DNA of 64,000 nucleotides, from positions 496,001-560,000 of the forward strand of contig JAIBBC010000001.1 of NCBI GenBank assembly GCA_019694875.1, in the 5' to 3' direction. The stretch comes from Cyclobacteriaceae bacterium. GTDB taxonomy: Bacteria; Bacteroidota; Bacteroidia; Cytophagales; Cyclobacteriaceae. Shown here piece after piece: positions 10,801 through 18,861 of this stretch (the stretch's first letter is position 1; every line of letters starts with the position of its first letter). The position numbers and the translations under genes were made by a program. The notes beneath the pieces are model-generated. The model made no database searches and was not told the origin of the DNA. It worked only from the letters and a program-made list of their open reading frames with translations.

Positions 10801-11571
10801 TGCATAATGCCGGCCAGGTTCCAGAGGTGTCTGACTGACATCGTAAATGAATGTGGTACTGCGAGTGGTCGTTTCCAGTATCGGAGGTGAAGTAAGGATG
10901 GCATCGTTTGGATTGCGATTGACGGGCCACAACTCGACAAGCTTTATATCGTATTCCGTACTGAATGCCGAGTTGGGTGATCCGGTATGCCGGGGTGTCC
11001 ATTGAAATACAATGTTCTGAGGCTGGGTCGGTGTCAACTTTTCACCGTTTCTCGGCAGGTTGATAATCGGTGGATCGTTCAGAATAAGCCAGCCATTCGC
11101 ACAAATGGAATTCGATATTTTTACACCCCGATTGTATTCAAGAACTTCAAAGCAGAATTGATAAAACCCCGCGGGCAGTGCACCTGTTTTATCAAACTCT
11201 CTTCTCGAGATACCGGAAAAGTTGAGGTTATTGGGGTTAAAATACTCGGTTAACTCCGATCCCGTGATCCTCAGGGGTATACCTCCCTGCAAAACGAGTT
11301 CCTTCCCGATGTATTCCGGTTTCGTTTCGAGGGAAATGTTCTGACCGATGATCTTTGTTCGTAAGCGAACCCGCAATTCAGGCCGTGTTATATCGTTAAG
11401 CACCAGGTTGAGGATTAGCCTGTCGCTTACTCCACTGGTATAATCTGAGAGATAAACCGAGTATGGAGGAATCAAAACACCATTCCCCTGAACCGGATAC
11501 ACTTGTGCTTGTGTCCTTCCGGTGATCAGAACGACAGCAAAAAAAAGAATAACTCTTACCGATCGAATCAT
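7810..11571 (-). CDS. FN3-metzincin protein with toxin-like C-terminal domain
   Basis: A 1253-residue exported protein. Residues 1-22 are a signal peptide (LITGRTQAQ). Residues about 25-290 are a beta-sandwich region typical of Bacteroidota surface proteins, possibly a TANFOR-type domain; about 291-378 are a clear FN3 domain (FTVKW, YSLRYR, YEFQVAGGC). Residues about 390-800 are a linker with a repeated DEDGN/DDQGN motif. A zincin follows: HELGHGAFNLHH with H850, E851, H854 and H860, and a Met-turn at NLMDY (M879). From about residue 920 the DNA turns AT-rich and the protein changes character; this last third holds LHRYGDTFAH (H1006, D1010, H1014), a possible metal-binding motif. It follows the SprB gene with zero spacing and overlaps the membrane gene by 4 bp. 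I read it as a polymorphic-toxin carrier with a release protease; the protease call is firm, the toxin call is inference. Confidence 0.85.
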   Translation of the reverse strand: MIRSVRVILFFAVVLITGRTQAQVYPVQGNGVLIPPYSVYLSDYTSGVSDRLILNLVLNDITRPELRVRLRTKIIGQNISLETKPEYIGKELVLQGGIPLRITGSELTEYFNPNNLNFSGISRREFDKTGALPAGFYQFCFEVLEYNRGVKISNSICANGWLILNDPPIINLPRNGEKLTPTQPQNIVFQWTPRHTGSPNSAFSTEYDIKLVELWPVNRNPNDAILTSPPILETTTRSTTFIYDVSQTPLEPGRHYALQVKAKSIVGADELDLFKNNGKTEVITFIYGDACNVPQNILAEASSATRFTVKWTGDFNHTGYSLRYRAADNPTAQWYTSTTLVPDAGVSALQPNTTYEFQVAGGCGVFESVYSGIGRIKTLDTSEQGYACGMPLEQFNLDPANLLDALKVGDVIQAGDFDVKIAKVSGSGGTFAGEGVIEVPFFNKAKVKAEFSGVVVNKEMRMVSGYMNVTGAGVDVIPSGVLNFSDQLSETLSALDTALANIENNLPKPFDEHAFVADTRLTLPGPVVVDKDEDGNVIITDAQGGEHRLPKGTEVAVVDDQGNGTLIDSQGKAHSVSASVATAAANREYNLALKFTEAPASKYGFDAVTDKSPDALKSRYRDAVLDGKYYAPYKSIETGATDFVVGVLEDGSIDRSKIRFEMGGVPVPSTPFNGDESTITVSSKSDGEEQALIAVLPGATEKDKDQVLGRVNVVTYEQISKVLHIVPVNGNEYKFGTAESLQRELNRIYGQAIVNWSVTIESGIQVEAINPFDVGQTSLLTNYTDHMKKVISAYKMAASIQQDENNFYLFLVNTPSDPAVAGYMPRSKQFGFIFYDHHGNEPSIARTMAHELGHGAFNLHHTFMEENFSLPKNSTDNLMDYAEGTKLYKYQWDMMRSAPIVMGLFEGDEEAEYETDGHFSTVYLVSIMLGLGESTSLELAQATEDPDTDIHSEYDFEIDQTWAYPNEQTSTHSLTNGFHGVEELLTALKFIYTDKANIPELGRLLHRYGDTFAHTRISNVSDWLNQGGDNIGYQIDSWMQYINDQIKVNGYQFVTDHDLQRKFLGGRTLEQYLLEVYSKKPTDRFTMYGNPNINMFRIRMTFEHASTDGGLPDYIYLRPKWYLTYVQNLASLLAYKFNTDERKLDIALFDKMVNYSIAEQCSLKGIIDYEIAKKLGRKEFYIPVFYSKRLIANFDAVFNTDYLQVAKDALAQTIRYMSIHEKSATPKVEEIRGSLKVNENGSFNTLAYKITFR

Positions 11572-14500
11572 CTACTGTTTCACAATTTTAATCACCCGAA
11601 TATCCTGGCCAGCAATTATTCGCAGCAGGTACATTCCGCGTGGCAACATTGACAAGTTTAACGCTTTCACATGCGAAACTCCCTTATTGAGCTTTTGACT
11701 AAATAACTTTATATTCGATTGCGACTGGTACAACTCCAGAACGATGCTCTCTTCTCTGTTTAGATCCACGTTGACTTCCACTTCTTCAGGTGAAGGATTC
11801 GGAAAGACCGATGCGTGCACAATGTTTCGTCCGCTCCGCGTACCCGGTTCCTGCAGTTCAGCCTCCAGAATGGTGAGCAGTTGTTCATGAGTATTGCTGC
11901 ATTGTGCCAGTTTCGCCTGCATCCCAATGGTGTACTCGCCCGGATTATCATACCGAATCATCGCATAGTCGCGGGTCTCCTCAACAACGACCGGATCAGC
12001 CTGGTAGCTCCATTGTGTTTGTTCCGGCAGCGGCCAGCTGATGTCAATCAAAATCACTGTATCACCGGCATGAGCTTCAGAGGTCATGAGGAAATCAGCT
12101 TTCAGAAGGTTAGTGTCGAAGATCAGTTCAAAATTATCAGTGGCCTCACACCCTTTTGCGGTTATAACGCGAAGGGTATACGTACCGGCTTGCGTTATTT
12201 GTACCGATTGATTTGAACTGCTAAAACCGTTACTGGCCGTCCATTCATACGTTGCATTCTCCTCCTGAGAGGTGAGGGTAACTTCCATGCCTTCACAAAT
12301 CCTTTGATCGGGACCGAGGTCAACAGTGAAAACCGGAGGATCAATCAGAATAATCTGTTCCTCGCGGCTGCAATTCTTCACATCATTGACGGTGACAGAA
12401 TAACTACCGGCAACAAGTCCGCTCAGGAAGGATGTGTTCGCACCGGTATTCCAGGAGTAACTATAGTTTCCATTGCCTCCGGTTGCTTCAATCACGATTT
12501 CACCATCGTTGTTTCCGGTACAGTTCGGATCTTTTTTAGACAGTGTATTAATGAGTAACTCAGGTGGAGCCGGAACAGTTACGGTTTGTATCGCCAGACA
12601 GTTTGTATTGTCTCGTACCTCAACAAGGTATGTTCCGCCTGACAAATTTGTGGCTGTTGGAACGCTTTGTCCATTGGGCCAGACTATTGTATACGGGCTG
12701 GTGCCGCCGGTTATGTTGATAGTCGCTGAGCCATCGGTAGCGTTGTGGCAGGATGCCGGCACAATGGTCCCGGATGTAACCTGCGGACCGTTCGAGCTGC
12801 TGATAGCAACCGTTTGTTGTTTGATACACGCGTTTTGATCTGTCACTACGATCCGGTAAGTGCCGGCAGGCAGATTAGTGATGGATGAAGTCGTGCCCAC
12901 GTTCACATTGCTGCCATCAAACCACACGTAATTGTAGTTAGGAACTCCACCCGTAACGCTTGCTTGCGCTGCACCGTTATTCTGATTGCAGGTTGTATTC
13001 TGAATGTTCGTCAGCGAGAGCACAATATCTGGCGGAGATGTAAGCACTTGCGTGGCAGTTGCCTGACAGTTGTTTAAATCGCGGGTAATAGTTTGATAAT
13101 TGCCCGCAGACAGATTACTGAATATAGGAACCGGTTGCCAATTTGTTCCGTTGTTAATCGAATACTCATAGCTCCCTGCTCCTCCCGATGCCACGAATAT
13201 TATCCCACCTGTTGCTCCGCCAAAACACAGCACATTTTGCAGGGTTTGATTATTGGTTAGTTGTGTGGGCTGAGACAGGGTTACACTTTGGGTTGCCGGA
13301 CAAGATTTGCTATCGAGCACATTTACCGTATATGTTCCGGCTGCGAGCGAGGAGAGGTCTTCCGCTGTGGAGCCGTTAGACCAACTATACGTGTACCCAC
13401 CATTGCCTCCACCTGTTGTCAGATTAATAGAGCCGTTCGTGTTGCCAAAGCAACGAATGTTAAATCCATTATAATCTGAGATTGTATATGCAATTGATAT
13501 CGGTGATGGTTGAGTCAGTGTTTGGCTGAATGCTTTCGAGCAACTCTTGCTGTCGGTAATCGTGACGGTATAGGAACCTGCAATAACGTTTGTAAGATCT
13601 TCCGCAGTTGATCCGTTTGACCAGTTAAAAGTATAAGGCCCTACTCCCCCTCCGGGCGTCAGATTCAATGCCCCATTGTTTCCCCCATTACAACTGATCG
13701 GTGTGCTGATCGTAATGGGTCCGGTAATGACCGGGTTTGACGTAACCGTCACATTACTATTGCCAATACATCCCTTGGAGTCCTTCACACTGATTACATA
13801 GTTATTGGCGCTCAGGCTGGTGAAATTACTACTCGCTCCATAAGCGCCACCATTGAATGAGTAGGTGTAAGGAGCTGTTCCGTTTGTGCCAGTGATCGTA
13901 ACGGTTCCATCGTTGCCGCCTGAGCACGTTACCAGCGAGGCACTGCCTGTCGCAAGCAACGCCAGGGGTTGTGTGACAGTGACATTTTGGGTAGTCGTGC
14001 AAAGATTAATGTCGCGAACCGTAATTGCATATGTATTAGCATTTAATCCACTAAAAAATGTGCTTGACTGAAAGGTTGTTCCATTAATCGAATACTGAAG
14101 CGCACCCGTACCTCCAGAAGCTGAAACTGTTACGGAACCATCGGCTACGCCAAAACAAGAAGCGGCTGTTGGCGTAGGGGTAACCGTTATAGCTGATGGT
14201 GATACCAGAGAAATTGCTGCGCTGTTGCGGGTACAATTATTTGCATCCCGAACGGTGATTGCGTAGGTGCCAGCCCCCAGAGACGTGAACACATTCGAAC
14301 TCTGGTAACTGGTGCCATCGCGCGAATACTGCAACGTACCTGTGCCTCCGCTTGCATTGACTGTGATGATTCCGTTTGTTGATCCTGAACAACTTATTTC
14401 GCGCCCATTGAAATTCGAGGTAACTGCTGCCGTTGCCGAGATATCAGCGGGTTGAGTAATTGAGACAGGTGTTACACCTGACACGCAACCATTGCCATCC

Positions 14501-15708
14501 TTGACTCTTATGTTATAGTTACCCTGGGCTAACGCGGAAAATATTGAGGCCGTTTGATAGCTTGAGCCACCATCTTTTGAATATTGATAACCCGATCCGG
14601 TGCCACCTGAAGCGCTGACGTTTATTGATCCGCTAGTACCCCCAAAACATGAAGGCGGAGATGAGCCGGATGAAAACGTCACTATTGTAGGGTTCGGTAT
14701 TGTCGGTACGGTATAATACGCAACAGGTCCACATAGCGACTTGTTACTAGTGACCAGGATCCTATAATCCCCGGGCTCAATACCAAAAGGGGCAATAGAA
14801 GCATTTGAACCATCAATTAAAATTGGATTACCAGCTGAGGGAGTAACGCTACTGGAAATTTGCGCAACAAATGTATTGTCGGGCTTGTAAACCGTATACG
14901 TCAATATCTCGTCTGCCAAAACCGCTCGGTCAATAGTACTTACTCTAATGATCGCATTTTTTTCATTAGTGCACAAAGGTTGAGAAATTGAATGACTAGC
15001 AATATTAGGCGCTACAGCATTGAAGACAACAGGGCCAGACGGAGTGCTGACCGTGCTGCACCCTGATACCATGTATCTAAAGAAGATGTTTTGATAAAGG
15101 TATGACTCAAAATTAGCACCGAAAATATCCTCAATACCAAAGGTAATCGAAGATGAAGATGTTGTGCTAAAGGTATTCCAAACACCCAACTGCGTGCTAA
15201 ATTGCCAAATATATAAGTGAAACGCGGGCGGGGCAGTCAGCGATATGGACTGATTGGAACAGTACGTACCCGATGTGTTCGACACGAACGTAGGAGCGGG
15301 TTCCCAAGTAAGGCCTCCGTTAAAAAAAGTACCGCAATCTTCATCGGGAATTGAGTAAAAATCCGTATGACTATAGTGCCACCCACCGCACTCATAGTAG
15401 ATATTTTGACATTCTCCGAAAATATCGGTATAACAACAGGTTGCAGAAACGTAGTCCGAAAAAATAACAAATGCCGACACTGGCTTACCATAAGCATTGA
15501 CAACGACTGTGTAAGACTCTGGACAATCACTACAATTTGGAAGGTTGCTTGTTATAGTAAAGTTCTGTGCGCTTAAACTTAAGTTGGTCAAAAGAAATAG
15601 TAACGAGATGAAAATGACTCTTTGCGAAACGTGACAACGGGATCGAATTTGGTTGATTACACAAGCCAAAGAACTCATCGAACATAATGCAAATTGTGGT
15701 GACATCAT
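11572..15708 (-). CDS. SprB-repeat adhesin with T9SS sorting domain
   Basis: A 1378-residue surface protein. A signal peptide with a long n-region precedes SLSAQNF near residue 48. After an N-terminal module (about 50-340), ten SprB-type repeats of about 75-85 residues follow (about 340-1130), each with a Cys followed by a GGxxG-SI-V strand, ASGGTG, YSW or YSIN, an AGTY turn and a second Cys near the end. A PKD/Ig-like module (about 1135-1200) comes next. The last 90 residues form a type A T9SS C-terminal domain (ASVFPNPS, then GMYLLRI and VIKIVKQ). SprB repeats occur in gliding adhesins; T9SS carries them over the outer membrane. The start used is ATG at 15708, sharing one base with the stop of the preceding barrel gene; a TTG one codon earlier is less likely, and a later start cannot be excluded. 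Confidence 0.92.
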   Translation of the reverse strand: MMSPQFALCSMSSLACVINQIRSRCHVSQRVIFISLLFLLTNLSLSAQNFTITSNLPNCSDCPESYTVVVNAYGKPVSAFVIFSDYVSATCCYTDIFGECQNIYYECGGWHYSHTDFYSIPDEDCGTFFNGGLTWEPAPTFVSNTSGTYCSNQSISLTAPPAFHLYIWQFSTQLGVWNTFSTTSSSSITFGIEDIFGANFESYLYQNIFFRYMVSGCSTVSTPSGPVVFNAVAPNIASHSISQPLCTNEKNAIIRVSTIDRAVLADEILTYTVYKPDNTFVAQISSSVTPSAGNPILIDGSNASIAPFGIEPGDYRILVTSNKSLCGPVAYYTVPTIPNPTIVTFSSGSSPPSCFGGTSGSINVSASGGTGSGYQYSKDGGSSYQTASIFSALAQGNYNIRVKDGNGCVSGVTPVSITQPADISATAAVTSNFNGREISCSGSTNGIITVNASGGTGTLQYSRDGTSYQSSNVFTSLGAGTYAITVRDANNCTRNSAAISLVSPSAITVTPTPTAASCFGVADGSVTVSASGGTGALQYSINGTTFQSSTFFSGLNANTYAITVRDINLCTTTQNVTVTQPLALLATGSASLVTCSGGNDGTVTITGTNGTAPYTYSFNGGAYGASSNFTSLSANNYVISVKDSKGCIGNSNVTVTSNPVITGPITISTPISCNGGNNGALNLTPGGGVGPYTFNWSNGSTAEDLTNVIAGSYTVTITDSKSCSKAFSQTLTQPSPISIAYTISDYNGFNIRCFGNTNGSINLTTGGGNGGYTYSWSNGSTAEDLSSLAAGTYTVNVLDSKSCPATQSVTLSQPTQLTNNQTLQNVLCFGGATGGIIFVASGGAGSYEYSINNGTNWQPVPIFSNLSAGNYQTITRDLNNCQATATQVLTSPPDIVLSLTNIQNTTCNQNNGAAQASVTGGVPNYNYVWFDGSNVNVGTTSSITNLPAGTYRIVVTDQNACIKQQTVAISSSNGPQVTSGTIVPASCHNATDGSATINITGGTSPYTIVWPNGQSVPTATNLSGGTYLVEVRDNTNCLAIQTVTVPAPPELLINTLSKKDPNCTGNNDGEIVIEATGGNGNYSYSWNTGANTSFLSGLVAGSYSVTVNDVKNCSREEQIILIDPPVFTVDLGPDQRICEGMEVTLTSQEENATYEWTASNGFSSSNQSVQITQAGTYTLRVITAKGCEATDNFELIFDTNLLKADFLMTSEAHAGDTVILIDISWPLPEQTQWSYQADPVVVEETRDYAMIRYDNPGEYTIGMQAKLAQCSNTHEQLLTILEAELQEPGTRSGRNIVHASVFPNPSPEEVEVNVDLNREESIVLELYQSQSNIKLFSQKLNKGVSHVKALNLSMLPRGMYLLRIIAGQDIRVIKIVKQ

Positions 15709-17417
15709 CAAAAACTATAACTATATCCCAAAGTGCCAGTAAACTCCGTAAAATCCGTTTTACCCGATTCCTGACTTGACATTCTATTTAGCGCAACCAG
15801 ACTTAAATTAAAGTTGTGCTTTTGCTTCAATGAATATGAAAGATTTCCCCTTGTGCTGACTACCCGGTTAATTAAAGAGCTTTTCGTGTAGGTATTGTTC
15901 ATCGATATCGAAGCCATAGCCCGCATTTTTTTGTCGAACATGGCTTTTGACAAAGCCAGCGTTGGGCCGAGGGTTGAGGAACGTGAAGACAAAGCCTCGT
16001 TTCGCGAAAAGTTGACTGATACACTTGCCGTGAAATTCTTCGGCACGAGATTTAGACTATAGGCTGCGTTCATGTTATAAAACAAGCTCCCCGTAGTCTG
16101 TTCGCGGTCACCCTGGCGATCAGCCGCTTTCATGATGGAGAGATTAGAGCTCAGACTTTGGCGTTTTTGGTTCGTACCCGGAAGCTGGTAGTTAGCATTT
16201 ATGTTCAGGTTTTGCGTAATCTGGGTGAAGTTCAGCGTATCCAGATTATCGTAAGGCGTCAATTGATTGATATCAACAAACTGCGAGCGAATGTTCGTAT
16301 AGGTTTGAAAGTTTGAATAGCTCGCGGCGATGTTTAGTTTTTCATTTGGAACGAAACCGATGGAAAGGGAACTTACCCATCTGCGCATCGTACTCACCTT
16401 GGCGCCATCCAGGTTGTCACGTTGCGTACCGACATTCATGGCAATATTGACTTTACCGCCCGCTATGGCCGTTGCACCGTTAAGGGTGATGTTCTCCAGG
16501 TCACTGTTAAAATAGTAGGCACCCAGCGTCCGGTATTCAGGGTCAATGCGCTCGTACGCTGCTCCCACCGTGAATCCATTTCCCTGGTACGACAGGCTTC
16601 CCTTGAAAGCTTTGTAATAGCTGGTTGAAATTCGTGGAATAAATACATTTCCTAACATTCCAAAAAATGTTTGCCCATCGTTTTTCCCGGTTCGTTGGTC
16701 GCGTGTAAGTGCGCTACTGGCTAACTCGCCCTTAACCAACATCTTTTTAAAAAACGTTAATCCTCCTCCGATGCTAACCACAAGATTTTCCTGGGGTAAG
16801 ATGTTTTCCTCTTCCGGGATGTAACGGATCGAAGCCGAATCATCTTTCGCGTGAAACAACGATACTTCGCCAAAGTATTTTGCGTTCCCGTAATGTGCTT
16901 TGAACCCATAGCCCATTCGTTCATAGCTTGGTGTCGAACCTTTGCCGGAAGTTGTGTCGGGTTGTACGGCACGCAACATTCGACCGTACATTGCGCTGAA
17001 TCTGAATTTATCACCGGGTGCGAGATCAAGTCCTACACCTTTAAAGATATGACCGTTTAAGGTGTACGGAGAAAATGACATACTGGAATACCCAATATGG
17101 GCCGTGGCCCATTTATAGCTCGGGTGAATGCCGTATTGATTAAACGGTTGTTGGTAGGTAACACTTTGATTCGACAGCGCGAAACTTAACGGAACACTCC
17201 AGCCATAGAGGCTGAACGCAATATTACCGGATGCATAGTAAGAATATGGGTCGCGTCTCGAATCAATACCTGATGCTGCATAAGCTATTTGATTTATTGA
17301 CACTCCCCCCGAAACAGAAAACGGCTTCTCCTTTCCGATTGACTCAAGGTTTTGAGCAATCACGCTGCTTGACTTTGCCAATAACAGCAACGAAAGGAAA
17401 ACCAAAAAAATTCGCAC
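15708..17417 (-). CDS. Outer-membrane beta-barrel protein
   Basis: A 569-residue protein with a signal peptide (about 1-21, ending SSVIAQ) and alternating-residue strands throughout, ending in a strand with terminal aromatic residues (GYSYSF), as in outer-membrane barrels. Pairs such as TSYYKAFKGSLSYQGNGF and KLNIAASYSNF are typical transmembrane hairpins. No porin subfamily is recognised. The start is GTG at 17417: an in-frame TAA lies only a few codons upstream and no ATG is available, so GTG is the only canonical start. It is the first gene of the cluster and its stop touches the SprB gene, so it may serve as outer-membrane anchor or partner for the SprB or FN3 proteins, comparable in place to the PorP/SprF-type partners of SprB. 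That partnership is inference. Confidence 0.85.
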   Translation of the reverse strand: MRIFLVFLSLLLLAKSSSVIAQNLESIGKEKPFSVSGGVSINQIAYAASGIDSRRDPYSYYASGNIAFSLYGWSVPLSFALSNQSVTYQQPFNQYGIHPSYKWATAHIGYSSMSFSPYTLNGHIFKGVGLDLAPGDKFRFSAMYGRMLRAVQPDTTSGKGSTPSYERMGYGFKAHYGNAKYFGEVSLFHAKDDSASIRYIPEEENILPQENLVVSIGGGLTFFKKMLVKGELASSALTRDQRTGKNDGQTFFGMLGNVFIPRISTSYYKAFKGSLSYQGNGFTVGAAYERIDPEYRTLGAYYFNSDLENITLNGATAIAGGKVNIAMNVGTQRDNLDGAKVSTMRRWVSSLSIGFVPNEKLNIAASYSNFQTYTNIRSQFVDINQLTPYDNLDTLNFTQITQNLNINANYQLPGTNQKRQSLSSNLSIMKAADRQGDREQTTGSLFYNMNAAYSLNLVPKNFTASVSVNFSRNEALSSRSSTLGPTLALSKAMFDKKMRAMASISMNNTYTKSSLINRVVSTRGNLSYSLKQKHNFNLSLVALNRMSSQESGKTDFTEFTGTLGYSYSF

Positions 17418-17718
17418 ACGGGGGGTTTAGATCCGATGAAGATAATAATTTTCCGGTTTTGTAAATGTCTTTCATTTGAGAATTTCTTTTAAAGAATAGC
17501 TTTATAAATGATTCTTCATCCTATTTACTGGTATTGATGTGTGGCGCAGTGCTCAGCCCATATTTTTTCAAGGCTGTGTTCTGAACAATTCCGGGTTTGT
17601 TCGTCAAACATCTTTAATCGTTTATGGATCATAGTTCCTTTTTCAAAGGAATTGATTATGAAAACATAAAAAAAGCCCCATTGTTCATGGGGCTTTTGAT
17701 AAAAGAGTTATCAGAATT
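17418..17718. other. Intergenic region between surface cluster and fasciclin operon
   Basis: About 300 bases without a convincing gene. They contain the fasciclin-operon terminator (17671-17697), a small perfect hairpin at 17635-17651 (TTCCTTT/AAAGGAA with a 3-base loop) and the unlocated promoter of the cluster that starts at 17417. I see no full TAnnTTTG box on the minus strand here. Confidence 0.5.
17671..17697 (-). terminator. Rho-independent terminator of the fasciclin operon
   Basis: An 11-bp perfect stem (AAAAGCCCCAT / ATGGGGCTTTT) with a 5-base loop. Read on the minus strand it follows the fasciclin stop at 17719 by about 20 bases and runs into a T-rich tract. Confidence 0.85.
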
Positions 17719-18846
17719 TTACTCTGGTTTCAATACTGAATTAAGTCTGTGTACAACACCAGCATTTGTTAAGACATTCCCGGTCGTAACAGTAGCTGTT
17801 CCACCCACGTTTCCTGCCAATACAACCGAAGGACTCAGTGCATCCACGCCAAACGTTTTGCCCGTATACAGGGTATTGACGTTTTGATCAACCGTCAAGT
17901 CGGTACTCAAAAGGCGACCCGTAGCAATGTGGTACTTAACCACATTGGTTAATGTAGTCAGGTTTGGATCAGTTATGCCGTTAATATACGTAAGAGCACT
18001 CGGTTCGTCTGTTACTGTTCCGCCACTCAATACTCCAAGGTATGTCACCATGGCTGCATCATCGGGAGCAAAAAAAGTGTAGTCCGGAAGATTACCCGCT
18101 GGCACATTGGGCCTGACAAGCAACGCCACATTCGTCTTTTTAAGTGCATTTGCAAACAGATCGTAGTTGCTACCTGCCGTTGGACCAACCGAAATAGTAA
18201 CAGTCGCCCCGTAAGAAACCGTCACACCCAGTGTGGTTGTCAGGGCGCTCGCAGTGCTAATCGCTGTAAGAAACTTATTTACGGTGTGGATCACACCATT
18301 AGCACCATCTAAGTCAGCAACTCTAACCTTAGCTCCGTTTGCACCCGCATTGCCGTTTACGTACACTATGCTTCCTACCTTTGAAAGTGAAAGACGTGCC
18401 GTATTTATAGTTGTGAAAACCTGAGAATTCATAATATCCTCAGATGGCTTTGCAGAGCTTATAACATGGTATTGTAACCTTGTCGTAAAGGCTGCCAGAG
18501 TCGGGTTCGTTGATGATGACAGGTTGTTAACATAGTTTACAATTGCAACGTCTCCAGGGCCTCCTCCAATGATTGGCTGGAAATACGCCCGAAAAGCGCT
18601 ATCCGTAGGAGCAAAAACGGTATGCTGGCCCGAATTAATATTGCCCAGAGAAATTCCTATTCCCGTTTTTGCAATGGCGGCTGTAAAAATTTGCAACGTA
18701 GTATCCGCGGCAGCAACTTCCGCTAAAGTGGTTCCTGTCACGGGCTCAGGAGAATCAAACTCCTCCGCACAACGCGTAAGTGTGCCAAAGCAAACTGCAG
18801 CCAGGCACCAAACGATAATATTTCTTATATAAATTGATTTCTTCAT
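17719..18846 (-). CDS. Fasciclin-domain lipoprotein
   Basis: A 375-residue protein. The N-terminus is a lipoprotein signal with hydrophobic core and Cys at about residue 26 (LTRCAEE). Two fasciclin (FAS1) domains follow, about residues 38-190 and 195-372. Each shows the family blocks: HTVFAPTDSAFRAYF and YHVISS with NGxxV and GVIHTVNKFL in the first, YTFFAPDDAAMVTYLG, VVKYHIATGRLLS and NAGVVHRLNSVL in the second. FAS1 domains mediate adhesion or ligand binding at the cell surface. It is the last gene behind the TonB receptor and DUF4397 genes (15 bp from the latter) and ends at a strong terminator, so the three are probably one operon. Ligand unknown. Confidence 0.93.
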   Translation of the reverse strand: MKKSIYIRNIIVWCLAAVCFGTLTRCAEEFDSPEPVTGTTLAEVAAADTTLQIFTAAIAKTGIGISLGNINSGQHTVFAPTDSAFRAYFQPIIGGGPGDVAIVNYVNNLSSSTNPTLAAFTTRLQYHVISSAKPSEDIMNSQVFTTINTARLSLSKVGSIVYVNGNAGANGAKVRVADLDGANGVIHTVNKFLTAISTASALTTTLGVTVSYGATVTISVGPTAGSNYDLFANALKKTNVALLVRPNVPAGNLPDYTFFAPDDAAMVTYLGVLSGGTVTDEPSALTYINGITDPNLTTLTNVVKYHIATGRLLSTDLTVDQNVNTLYTGKTFGVDALSPSVVLAGNVGGTATVTTGNVLTNAGVVHRLNSVLKPE

Positions 18847-18861
18847 ACAGATTTCTTCGGT

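Noticed and set aside
12340-14700. The SprB repeat DNA as a possible DNA-level repeat array or CRISPR
   Set aside because: The repeats are protein-level (75-85 residues) within one long open frame, with diverged codons and no short identical spacer structure.
17418-17718. Promoter of the surface cluster
   Set aside because: Only a weak TATCTTCA-like match is present upstream of 17417, too far from TAnnTTTG to report as a site.
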